A stretch of 64,000 bases of DNA. Source: Cephalopachus bancanus. Lineage: Eukaryota > Chordata > Mammalia > Primates > Tarsiidae. The notes below the pieces were generated by a model. That model was not told the origin of the DNA, made no database searches, and saw only the letters and a list, made by a program, of their open reading frames with translations. The translations under genes and the position numbers were made by a program. Location of the stretch: the NCBI GenBank assembly GCA_027257055.1, contig JAPVLO010000232.1, positions 3,596,001 to 3,660,000 on the forward strand, written 5' to 3'. Shown piece after piece: positions 48,310-59,700 of this stretch; the first letter of the stretch is position 1; every line of letters begins with the position of its first letter.

Positions 48310-48824
48310 CATTTTAAAAGAATGTAAAACTTTTAGAAAAGCTATAAGAATAAGAATAGTATAAAGAACACCTGTGTATCTCTTTATTCACATTCATTTA
48401 TTCTTAATATTTTGCCACTTTATTGTCTTCTCTATCTGTGTATACATGTACACACTCTGAAAAACAGTTAGTAAGTTATCTAATTTACTGGTTATGTTTT
48501 AGTTTTGTCAACTGACCCAGTAATATTCTATATAGCAGGTTTTTTTTTGTTGTTTTTTTTTTTTTTTTTGCCTGTCCATTAGAGAAAACAGTCTAGAATC
48601 AGGTATTACATTTTAGTTTTTTTTTTACAAGTTGAACATTTCCATTTTTTTTTCTTTCATGACAGTTGCATTAGTCTTTTTTGTTTCATTTGCACTTAAA
48701 TGTTTCTGTAGTCTTTCTTTTCCTTTTTTGACAGTAACATTTTTGGAAACTCGGTTCCCCTCTTCTTTTAATACAGTTTTCTCATTTGGGGTTTAAAATA
48801 CAATTTAAAATATAAGATTAAAAG
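48310..48824 (-). other. T-rich intron, possible antisense L1 3'UTR
   Basis: GAAAAGCTATAAGAATAAGA and following sequence resemble old L1 3'UTR. Weak support. Confidence 0.35.
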
Positions 48825-48830
48825 TATAAG
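48825..48830. repeat. Solo LTR target site duplication, left copy
   Basis: TATAAG; its partner is at 50522-50527. Confidence 0.8.
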
Positions 48831-50521
48831 TGCAGGGGGGCCAGCCCCTGCAGAGAATCGGGGGTCCCTGAAAGGTGTGGCGGCGTTGGCGAATCTGAAA
48901 GGGATAGATAATAGGAGAAAGAAAGAAAGAGACTGGACTCTGTCTAGTGCAGAAGCTGTTTAATGGGACAAACTGTAAGCCTTTTATCCTAAAGTTTCAC
49001 AGGCAAAATCACAAGACTTTCACGTGAACACAAAGCCAGGTGAATGAGGGGCACCCCCCCTCTACCCTCCAGATGTTTCCTCAAGCATGAGGAAGAACAA
49101 TCCCAAAATTATCCTACTGTTCCTAATGCCTGGTTAAAGTTCCTCAAAAATAATGCAACAATTCTAATATCATAATATTCTAATAATCAATAACTTTTAA
49201 AGCTTATGCATACACAACGCCTAATGACTAACTTAAATCCTAATACCTAGCTGGGCTTGGTGGCTCAGCCTGTAATCCCGTGCCTTTGGGAGGTTGAGGT
49301 GAGTGGATTGCCTGAGCCCGCGGGTTCGAGACTCGCCTGGGCAGCAAGACCTCATCTCTACAATAAATCAAAAAATCAGCCGGGCGTGGTAGCACATGCC
49401 TGTAATTCCAGCTACTTGGAAGCCTGAGGCAGAAGGATCGCCGGAGCCCAGCAGGTCGAGGCTGCCGTGGCCAGGAGAGTCCACTGCACTCCAGTCTGGG
49501 CGACAGAGTGAGATTCCAACTCAGAAAAAACCAAAAAACAAAAAACAAATCCTAATACCTTTCTATTCTATGCTAATTCTACCTACACTATAGAAACTCT
49601 TAATTATAGCTCAAACCAGTTCCTAAAGAATGTGGCCCAGTCCAAAGATCACTCTGGGCTGTTTCTAGGAACAATTGATTACAATCTCTTAATAAAATGG
49701 CTTTTCTAAAATCCTATATATCTATCTTAACTTTTATAAAAGTTTCTAATTCCTAATCCTAATATATAAAGGTGTTCATCAGCAATAAAGCTTCTAAAAA
49801 TAAAACCCAAATATAAACTGTAAATTGTACTAAAGCCAAAACCTCAATAGAAAATGGGAACAATGAAATTTCTGAAGTTAGCTGTATTCCTATTAAACCT
49901 CAAAATATCATGTTTGATCATGCTTGAACTAACATAATTCCCTGACATTAGCACAACCTGTTCTACAATACTTTCTATGAGTAAAATAAATTCAATTTCT
50001 ATAATAAGTAGAAAAACCCTATACTAACTGTAGGTAAAATTGGTTTAAAAGAATGCAGTCCAGTCCAAAGTACGTGCTGGGCCCTTAGGAATGTGGCCCA
50101 GACCAAAGTTCGTGCTGGGCCATTTCTGGTAACTCTAGATAATCATCTATACCATCTAAAGCTGAAAACAGCTCTCTATATGTATATACTAATTCTACAA
50201 ATATACTTTTAAATCTTATAAAGAAGCTTGTACTGTATAGAAGGCTCCCAAATGTGACCTGAGTTTGAATTATATCTAATACCTAAGCCGAAACCACAGT
50301 TCATGGGAAACAGGAACAGTGAGTTTCTAGAGTGAGCCATGCCTGGCACAGTCAAAGAGCCTTCAGCTTAGGTCAGCAGAGTTCCTTTTGGCTAAGTGTG
50401 CTAAATAGAAAAAGTAAGAGGGAATGGGGTCAACAGCTCCAAACCCATCCTAGTGGTCTCGGGGTCCACGGCCCTCCCTGATCCCTAATGCTCAGTGACC
50501 CTCTGTGGCTGGCTCCCAACA
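48831..50521 (-). mobile_element. Class II-type solo LTR, antisense, split by an Alu
   Basis: On the minus strand the element starts TGTTGGGAGCCAGCC (from 50521) and ends GGGGCTGGCCCCCCTGCA (to 48831). TATAAG lies on both sides, at 48825-48830 and 50522-50527, a 6-bp duplication. Near its 3' end the minus strand carries GGATAAAAGG (TATA-like) and CATTAAACAG (poly(A)-like), then a pyrimidine-rich stretch and a GGGGCTGGCCCC terminus typical of ERVK-type LTRs. No gag, pol or env is seen, so this is a solo LTR, about 1.38 kb without the Alu. It is a different family from the 252-bp LTR provirus. Confidence 0.82.
49249..49546 (+). mobile_element. Lemur-type Alu inside the solo LTR
   Basis: Full sense dimer; TSD AAATCCTAATACCT at 49235-49248 and 49547-49560. 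It inserted after the LTR. Confidence 0.95.
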
Positions 50522-50527
50522 TATAAG
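50522..50527. repeat. Solo LTR target site duplication, right copy
   Basis: TATAAG; its partner is at 48825-48830. Confidence 0.8.
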
Positions 50528-51106
50528 AATGAAAAGAGATATACCATGACATACTAACAAAAATAACTAGACTATGCAAACGTATCAGACATTTTAGAAT
50601 ATGTAATGTTATCAAATTGAATTATTTATATCAGTATTTATGACATTTAAAACTTGAATGCATTAAGCTGTAGAAAGTGTGTTATTGACTATGTAATACT
50701 ACTCTGTCAATGTTATAAAATACTTTCTGAATAAGTTTTTTGACTTCTGATCTTTGGCTAATTTGGAGTAATGTTCTAAATTAAAAACAACTATTCCATC
50801 TGTTAGGATTCCATTTATAATACTATCATGAAGAATTAGTTATGATTATGAACAAAGTAAGATATGTCATCCTAAATTCTACTTTGTAATTGTCAAATAT
50901 ATATAATTCGTACAGTCTTAAAAACAAACCCATTATCTCATATTAAAAAGGGCTGTAACAAACTAAGCAACGTTAAGTTCCATCAGACATTAACAGTGAA
51001 TGTGTGAAACTTACTAAAAATATGTGAGTCTAGCTATTAAATGAGTTATACATTTTATACATGTGGTTTAAAATGAGTAATTTGGAGATTCTATCTTCAT
51101 GTTAAC
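50528..51106. other. AT-rich intron, nothing recognised
   Basis: No gene or clear repeat. Confidence 0.4.
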
Positions 51107-51440
51107 ATTTGTTTGACATAATTTACATATTGTGAAGTCCACCCATTTAAACATAAGTTTCCGTGGTTTTTAGTATGTTTGTACAATCATTGTCATCACA
51201 AACTTCTCAAATATTTTCACCCCTCCAAAAGAAGCCATGTATTCCTCAGCGGTTACTCCCCACTCTGCACTCTCTTACTCTCCAGCCCAGGCCTCTAGGT
51301 AGTCATCTCCTTTCTGGATATGACTTATTTTTATTATGCATCCGTGGTCTACATTTTAAAAAATGTTCTGCAATATGTATCCTTGGAAATTTTACAATTC
51401 AAGAGAAAGTGGACAAGATGTGTTTAAGACACTAGTGAGG
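51107..51440 (-). mobile_element. Antisense L1M 3' fragment
   Basis: GTGAAGTCCACCCATTTAAA, then CAATCATTGTCATCACAAAC and CCAAAAGAAGCCATG, matches the L1M 3'UTR pattern. Confidence 0.7.
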
Positions 51441-52568
51441 TATCAATTATGTGTTGTGTCTGTCAGAAACTTGTAGTCCTCTGATTAATTATATACTTGG
51501 CAATACGGTTTCTAGTTAATGTTAATGCATGCATGTACCAATGTCATAAACTGTTTGACAGATAAAGAACATAAAACTGAAACTGATCTAATAAAAGGTG
51601 GGAGATCTAACGTAGAAATAGTATTTCATTTCCTGTATTTTGTATAATTGATTGATATCAGGAAATGACAGTGTTCTTTGCCTTTTTCTTTCTCTTCCTT
51701 CATTTTCCTCTTCTTTTTACTTTTTTGCCCTCATTTCTCTCTCTCTCTCTTTTTAAAACATATTTTGGAAGAATGATTGTACTCGTGGCTTGAGTACAAT
51801 TTGTTGATTTTTTTTGACTATATAGTCTACTTATCTTTATTATTAACTCATGGATTCGCTCATAAAGCATTTTTAAATAAAAGGCTCATCTAAATATTTA
51901 AAATTGTTATACAACTTTAAAATTGTTTTCAGGTTAACTTTTCTAATTCTATCAGAATTCTTTCAGGTTGCACAGCACTGAGTAATATTAGGCTATATGT
52001 CCAGCAATAAACTGGTTATTTAATGACACAGACACACAGATGAACTAATGTTCCTACATGTAAGAACAGCAGTTAATGTATAATTTCGTTATATGTATCT
52101 CTTTCTCTGACCTGTTGAATGGACCAAGAAAGGTTTTTGAGACTGAAGATGAGTTGATCCTTGGAGGATTCACAGAGGGTAGAGGAGATGGGAAATGGCA
52201 CTCCAGGTGGGTGGAAAATCTGATGACATAATATTGGTAAGCGGCACAAAAGCAACAACCAGGCAAGACTATCCAGGGATAAGGATCTGTAACTGAAGGT
52301 TTATTTTGTGGACTAAAAATAAGCTTGGACAGGTGAATTTGGGTGCAGGTTGTGGAAAGCCTTCAGTGTCATCTAAGTGGTTTGTGATTATCTTTAGACC
52401 AATCATTTCTGAACCTGGCTACATAATTCAACTTACCTAGGCATTGATTCTTAGCTCCATTCCCCTCTGAATGACACTTGCTGTGGATACATTCTGTGTT
52501 TTAGCTTCTAAGATTATTCTGATATATTTGTTTAAGATCCTATATTTGGGAATGATTGTTTTGGGCCA
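51441..52568. other. Mostly unique intron
   Basis: No genes seen. Confidence 0.45.
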
Positions 52569-52762
52569 GTGGTTCTTAAAGTATGTTTCCTGGACCAGCA
52601 TCATCAGCATTATCTGGGAACATATTAAAAATGCAGATTTTTATCCCTATCTGACACTGACTGAAGCAGAAACTCTGGGGGCAGGGTCTTACAGTCTGAG
52701 TTTTGGTCAGGCCTTCAGGTGTTTCTTGTGTACAATGAAGTTGGAGGACCTTTGCTTTAGGT
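52569..52762 (+). mobile_element. MER5A DNA transposon (hAT-Charlie MITE)
   Basis: CCAGTGGTTCTTAAAGT, TGGACCAGCATCATCAGCAT, GAAGCAGAAACTCTGGGGGC are in MER5A order; both ends are present but diverged. Confidence 0.88.
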
Positions 52763-53758
52763 AATTTTGGACCTTTGGTGTTTTTCTTAGAGTGTGATGA
52801 GATGGAAGAAGATTAATGTGGTAGCAATGAAAAGGATTGAGTGGAAAGGCTCAAACTAAGGTGGGCAAACTATTTTTAGGCTTATGGACACTGTATGTGT
52901 TGTATTACTTGCAGTGTTTTCTAATAGTGAAGTAAACAAGGCAGGCTTTGATGGTGGATGGTAAAGGCATACCAAGAAGGGAGAAGGATTTTCAACCTTT
53001 TGAGAGTCTTTTGGAAACTGTAATACAGCATGGTCCATCTGTCAGCCTGGTTTCTAGTGTGATAGATACTTTAATGATGGTTTAGTGTTAAGTTATTTGG
53101 ACCAACTATATGAGGAACACAGGTGAACACAAGATAGAGAGCTCACTCTGGTGAAGTGTGTGGGGAGCGGGGGTAAGGGGGAGCCTGCAATAGTGTCTAA
53201 TTTTTCCTTGAATTCAGTGGTGGTGCTTTCCATATACTTGTTGGAGGAATGGTCTTTAGGTTAATCATTCCTGGAGAACAAAGTAATTGAGAAGAGCCAT
53301 AGATGACCGAGATAAGCATGGAATAGCATGAATGAAGGTGGTGGGATAGTATGATGAATGGAGTAATAAGGGTGCAGAGTTTGATTTCAGTGTTTCTTTG
53401 AATAGACGATTCTCCTTGCTGAAAAGTTGAAGTGTCCTCTTGTATATTGTCTTGGAAAAGAAAATAATCATTGATCTTTTAAAGACTTGAGCACTTTTCT
53501 CCCACTGGAACCCGGGCTTTCCCTGGCAGACAGATCCCAGCCTGGAGACAGATGGTGAGGACACACGGCTGGAGTGATAGCAGTGACAGGGTATTGTGGT
53601 TTCCCTAGTGTCAGCCCTGGGACCACACATCTTCCAGTTTTACACTCTCTGAAAACTGTGATAACAGAAATACATGTGTTTGCCTTTTTGAGCAGCAACA
53701 GTACCTTCCAAAATGTCACCTACTTGGTGATATGTCTGCGTTGTTGACTGTACGTTTC
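52763..53758. other. Mostly unique intron
   Basis: No genes; two overlapping minus-strand ORFs (83 and 121 codons) have no recognisable product. Confidence 0.45.
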
Positions 53759-53760
53759 TT

Positions 53761-54050
53761 TTTTTTTATTTTGAGTTGGAGTCTCACTCTGTCACCCAGA
53801 CTGGAGTGCAGTGGCCACTCCCGGCCACTGCAGCCTCGACCTGCTGGGCTCTGGTGATCCTTCTGCCTCAGCCTTCCAAGTAGCTGGAACTACAGGTGCG
53901 CACTACCACACCCGGCTAATATTTTGATTTATTGTAGAGATGAGGTCTCACCAAGTTGCCCAGGCGGGTCTCAAACCCACGGGCTCAGGCAATCCACTCA
54001 CCTTAGCCTCCCAGGGTGCGAGATTACAGGCTGAGTCAGCGAGCCTGGCT
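53761..54050 (-). mobile_element. Lemur-type Alu
   Basis: Full dimer; flanks GACTGTACGTTT and GCTGTGCGTTT are a diverged TSD. Confidence 0.92.
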
Positions 54051-57000
54051 GCTGTGCGTTTTCAAGTATATAAGACTGAGGTACACTAAATAGAAACACA
54101 AAATACTCATTAAGAGGATCGCTTTGCATAAACCCATCTTCCAGGTATTATGATTCTGGAAATGTCTGGATTTTCTATATAATTTCAAAACCAAACTGTC
54201 CATGTAGCCACTGCTGGCTTAGTGTGTCGCCCCAGGTGTGTTGAGCAGCCCCTGTCTACAGATGGGGGCATTGGGCTCTGATTATGCTGTTGACACTAAC
54301 AGGGACACCTGGAATAAGTCATTTTTCTCATTTTAGTGCTTTGATTTATTTCTGGAGATTAGTAGAGACAGAATATAGTCATTTTGCTTTTGCTGTCACA
54401 TAAATGTTTAAATAGGGATAAAATTAACCTCTTACAGAGAGAACTTGAAGTTTGCTGAAAGTTAAGAAAATCCACAAAATTATTAGTAGTGCTCCATGAC
54501 CTGGAGGGGATTCTCAAGGAGGCAGATGCGATTTCTATTTTGAATCCAGGTCTGAAAGTAGGCTATTCTTAGGTTTTGTTGAATTTGATATTTTGGTTAA
54601 CTGAGGATTCCATACTTTAAACCGAAACTAGCTTTTATCGGTATTCCAAGCCAGATAACTTGTGAAGCACTCTTGCAGAAATAGTTTTTTTGGGGTGGAA
54701 GGGTGGGTAGCATCATGAATTCATATTGTCAGCCAGGCTGTCATGTCTCTGGGAAGGTGCTTGCTCCTGGAGTTTTTGTTCATCTTGTCAATGGATAGTA
54801 TGCTGCCAAATGAACAGAATTTAATTAACATTTGAAAGTTAAATTAAAAATCGTTCTCTAAATTGGTGCCAGTTTCTATAGCACCAGGACTGTCCTTGTG
54901 TTATTTCATGTTCACTAGTAATTCTTCAAGCTGGAACTGATGGGCAGCCAAGGAGATTCCTCTGACACTTAATACTGACGTGGCAGATGCCCAAGTCAGA
55001 GTGCTGAAGTGTCTTGTGCCCAATGAAGGCTGAAGGGGATGTCATGGACATCTTAATACACTGGGGCAAGCTTCAGAAACTAGTAGCTTGGTGGGGGATA
55101 TCCCAGAAGAGGTGGCAAGGCTGCTTTCCTTAAATTCCTAGATACCCAGGACACGGGTGCTTGGGCCTGATGACATCTTGGTCTAGAGGATCCAGAGGTA
55201 GAAATGGCAGTTTTTCCTCTCACCCACTTCCAAAGCTTGTCTGTCTGTCTGATTTTGTCTGAGACTTGAGAGGATGAGCCTTTAAAAACCAAGCGCTCAT
55301 CAGACTCATGTTGCCACTGCTGTTTTGAGTGTGCTCGTCAAGATTTGATACACCTAGGCCAAGGCCATAGGGTTGCTAGGAACCAAGAGGCCAGAGTAAG
55401 TGGTGGAGAGTAATAGTATGAGGTGAAATGCTGTGATGTAGAAAGTGACATTATATGACTTGAGTGAAATTAAAGCAACTGATGCGACCTTGCCCACTCA
55501 AGGTTTTAGAGCAACTGTCGTATTTTTCTGAATTGGTAATCTCCGTTTTGTTTTTTCTCTTTTAAATGTATTTTTCTATTCTGATTGTGGAAGCGATGAC
55601 TGTGTCTGAATTCTCAGTTATAGTGCTAGTTCTTTTGGTTTGGTTAACTTTTACTGCATACCAAATTGCTCAGAAACTTTGTGGATTAAGATAGCTACTT
55701 TTAATAAAAAAAAATTTCTCATACTTTTGCGAGTCAAGAAATCATGAAGGCTTAGATGCACAGTGCCTCTGCTTGGCATGGTGTTCATTGGCATCATTAA
55801 CTTGGCTGCCTCACCTGCAGCATGGCCTTGGTTACAAGGTCCAAGAAGACTTCACTATGTAGGAAAATAGAGCTTATCTAGTGGGAAGAGTGACAAGGAA
55901 TTTGCAGCTATTTTTATTCTCCTATAACATGGGCTTTGTGAGTTGTCTTTATAGATATATCAGAGGCAGCCACTCACATGGGGTTACTGGTGTTGGGTTT
56001 CTGTTGGAAGATAAAGGTCCACATGTTATTCTTGTCGACTGCTCTAAATCTGTTAGAGAATATTTAAATCATTGCAAGATTCAGCACATTTTTACCAGAG
56101 TGATCATAATAAAGGTCACTCAAGATGTATTCAGGAAAATACAAATCTTTCATGATTCCTTTGTTTAAGTGAGTTAATGAAAATTTTTGTAGTAATTGCA
56201 CTTTGTCTATATGTCACTTTAGACTCAGGTACTGAAATTTTAAAAAATATTTTAAATATTTTATTAACCCATTTAATATTTCTGTTGTTAATAATTTGTC
56301 ATATTGTCCCCCATTTTAGACAGGGAAAAGCAGATGAGTTTTATATTATGTTTTTAGCACTGGAGAGTCTGGTGTAGAACTCAGTTTACCTTGGCTTTCT
56401 TTTTAATATGTTTAGTCATTGATTTATAAGCCTGGCTTATGCGCTGACATCTTGACATTTAACTTAAGAGAATCTGTGACACTCTTTTCATTGATTCATT
56501 TAATTGAGGTGACTCAGTTCACATGTTTTTAAAAATCATTTTGAGGCATATGTTTAACTGGCATTTTACTAAGTATTTGTATGTATAGAAGTGTGTTTAA
56601 ACCTATACATATATAAGTGTGTGATTGTTTTCAAATTGTGAAGATTCAGGATTTCAAGTTTATTTTATTTTTTTACATTGACAGATAAAATTATATGCAT
56701 TTACTGCGTCGATGTTAAGTTGAAGAAAACCGCAATCACTGCAAGGAGGTTTGGCTTTTTCTGTCCTAAAATGCCAAAGATTTTGGTAAATGACTGGTTT
56801 CAGTTTTTGCATTACCCTATAGGGTCAAGGAAATTAAGGCTGCTTCTTTTTTGTTTCTGGTAGTGGCTTCAGATTAGATCATCTGGGTATTGTGAATGTT
56901 TTGGTGGTAACAGCTAGTCTAGTTGCTGCTGGGCTCCCTCCATCCCTCTCCACTCTTCAGAGCTGATGATAACTGCAGTAGCTGTGACATCCCCCACCCG

Positions 57001-57288
57001 CCCTGCTTTTAGAGGTGCTGGTTTTCTCTTGTATGTCTTAATTTCATGAGATGGTTATCAGGAGGGAGCGCAAGGAGGCTTTGGTAACTGCTGTCCCTTT
57101 GTGGGCATACACTTTTCTTGTTTGTGCCTCCAGCAAGGACTACACTCTGTTAGTGGAGGGAGTCACCCTTGACATTAGTTTCCATTGCTTAAATCTTGTT
57201 CTAGTAAAGGTAAAAGTGGGGATATAGAAATGCAGGATGTTACTGTCATGTATGTCATAACAGGCGTATGCAAAGCTTAATTTAAAAA
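54051..57288. other. Mostly unique intron
   Basis: No genes; short ORFs only. Confidence 0.45.
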
Positions 57289-57289
57289 T

Positions 57290-57592
57290 TGAGTGGGCTT
57301 GGCGTGTTGCCTCAAGCCTGTCATCCTAGCACTTTGGGAGGCCAAGGTGAGAGGATTGCCTAAGTCCAGGGGTTCGAGACCAGCCTGAGCAACTTGGTGA
57401 GACCTCATCTCTACAATAAATCAAAAAATTAGCTGGGCATGGTGGCACGTGCCTGTAGTTATAGCTACTGTGAGGGCTGAGGTGAAAGGATCGCCTGAGC
57501 CCAGCAGGTCAACGCTGGTGTGGCAGTGAGTGTGCCATTGCACTCCAGCCTGGGCAACACAGTGAGACTCTGACTAAAAAAAAAAAAAAAAT
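57290..57592 (+). mobile_element. Old Alu, sense orientation
   Basis: Dimer with A-tail; GCACTTTGGGAGGCCAAGG and ACTCCAGCCTGGGCAACAC are AluJ-like rather than lemur-type. Confidence 0.88.
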
Positions 57593-58984
57593 TGCATGAA
57601 TGTTAAATTGCAGGATATTAACCTTTTATGCCCTTGACCTTAAACCTTCTATGGTGAATGGTGACACAGAAGCTTCAGTTGTTGTATTTCTTCTAATCTT
57701 GGCCTATGAGATCTACATTAGTCACATGAGTTCTGCTAATGAAGAATATAATGCAAGAAGAGTGTTTCTGTGAAACTTTGCCACACTGGGCAGAATCCAG
57801 TGTCTTTGACTGAGGAGTGGCAAGAAGCACCAATGCGGAGGTCAGGGACAGCATTCTGTCACCGGCTGAATGCTGTATTTCTGTTGTAACAGTCGTAGTC
57901 AGCCTTAAAACAGGGAGATTCTGCTGGGGTGCACCGCCAGCAAGAGCTGTGGACTCCGCATCTGGAGAGCTGTTCAGCAGGATTCTAACTGATCCTAAAG
58001 AATGCTCCTGGGTAAGAGGCAGGGTGAGTGATACAAGATACAGTGATAGTAAAGTCTGCTAAAGACAGCTTTAAGGGGTTGGAAATGTTTACAACAAGCG
58101 AACTTAGTTTGATTTGGAAAATTGTATCACTGTGGCATATTTAGGAGAGTGTCTGTGTTCTGTAACATATGGTGAATGATGACACTTCATAAAGATGGGA
58201 ACATGCTTTAATATACATATACCTGTAAAGGGGAAAGAAAAACTAAATGTGTGTGCTGAAACAGATCTCCATTTACAGACTCCGGTCAACTTTATTTAGA
58301 GTAGCAGTCCAAAGCCCAAACACAGGTAATTCCTGTTTCTGACTGAAACAGTTGAGAATGTTGACAAATACATTATTTCATTCACAAATTTGTTTGGACT
58401 GGAAATAATTCTATCAGAATGTTCATTATTGTCTGTTATTAAAAAGGGGGTTTTCTAGGTTACCTCTCTTCTCACCTCATTTATGACTTATATGACTATT
58501 TAAAGTTTTTATTGATGGGATTTTTTTGTGATGGGGAGGTAGAAATTTTTTCCTTTATAACATGTTCATATAGAAGGAATTTAAGAAATTATTTTAATCT
58601 TGTAGAGTTAAAAAACAAAACACAAATCATGAACAATGCAGAATAGTTTATGCTCCCATGGAAAAATGTTCAGTCTGAATACAAGTGCTGAAGAAGACCT
58701 TTGAAGTGTGAGTGGGTTGAAGCAGTTGAGTTCATGGACAAGGGGAACTGGGTACATTGCAACATGGTTAAGTCTAAATATAGTATGTGAATAGTGTTAT
58801 GAGAACTGGAGAGAATGTAGGCTTTTGGGGTTGGTTTATTTGTTTGTTTTGTTAGAATGTGTTACCAAGAAAAAGAAAAGATTGACTACTTGTGGGTGAT
58901 TGGGAGATCCTTGAGGAAGAGGTTGGGCATTTTGGATTTGGTCTTTTAGGCAGTGGACTGCCATTGCATTTTTTTGTTTGTTTT
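57593..58984. other. Mostly unique intron
   Basis: No genes seen. Confidence 0.45.
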
Positions 58985-59700
58985 GATTATGGAAAATTTC
59001 ACACATATTTGGAAATAGAATAGTATGGTGAATTTCCATCATCCAATTTCACCAGTTACAAATTTATGGCTAAAATTGTTTCTTCTCTACCCATATCTAC
59101 TTTATTCTCCCTTATTATTTTGAAACAATCCTAGAAATTATATTGTTCCATCTATATTTTAATATGTATCTTTAAAAAAAACTTTAAAAAAACCCCCATA
59201 ACCTAAAAACTTAATTTCTTTGTCATTGAATATCCTGTCAGTTGTTGCAAATGTCATAATTATGTATATATTTTAAAGTTTGTTTGAATAAGGATCCAAA
59301 TAAGGTTTAATATTATAGTTTGATTGATAAGGTTCTTTTTTTTTGAGTCGGGGCACACTCTGTCACCCAGGCTAGAGTGCAGTGGCACGCTCACGGCCAC
59401 CGCACCTGCTGGGCTCAAGTGATCTTTCCACCTCAGTCTTCTAGGTAGCTGGAACTACAGGTGTGCACTACCATACCCAGCTAATTTTTTAATTTATTGT
59501 GGAGAGGAGGTCTTGACAAGTTACCAAGGTGGTCTCTAACCTGAGGGCTCAGGCATTCCTTTCGTCTCTGCTTCCCAAACTGCTGGGATGACAGACATGA
59601 GCCACCATACCCGGCTGATAAGGTTCTTAAGACTCTTATATCTGTAAACTCCCCCTTTGTCTCTCAGTTTACTGTTATTTCTTAAAATTTATTTATTGAA
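58985..59700 (-). mobile_element. Antisense L1M fragment, split by an Alu
   Basis: TTGATTATGGAAAATTTCAC and following T-rich sequence, resuming after the Alu at about 59630. Confidence 0.5.
59337..59617 (-). mobile_element. Diverged Alu
   Basis: Dimer; TSD TGATAAGGTTCTT on both sides. Confidence 0.9.
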
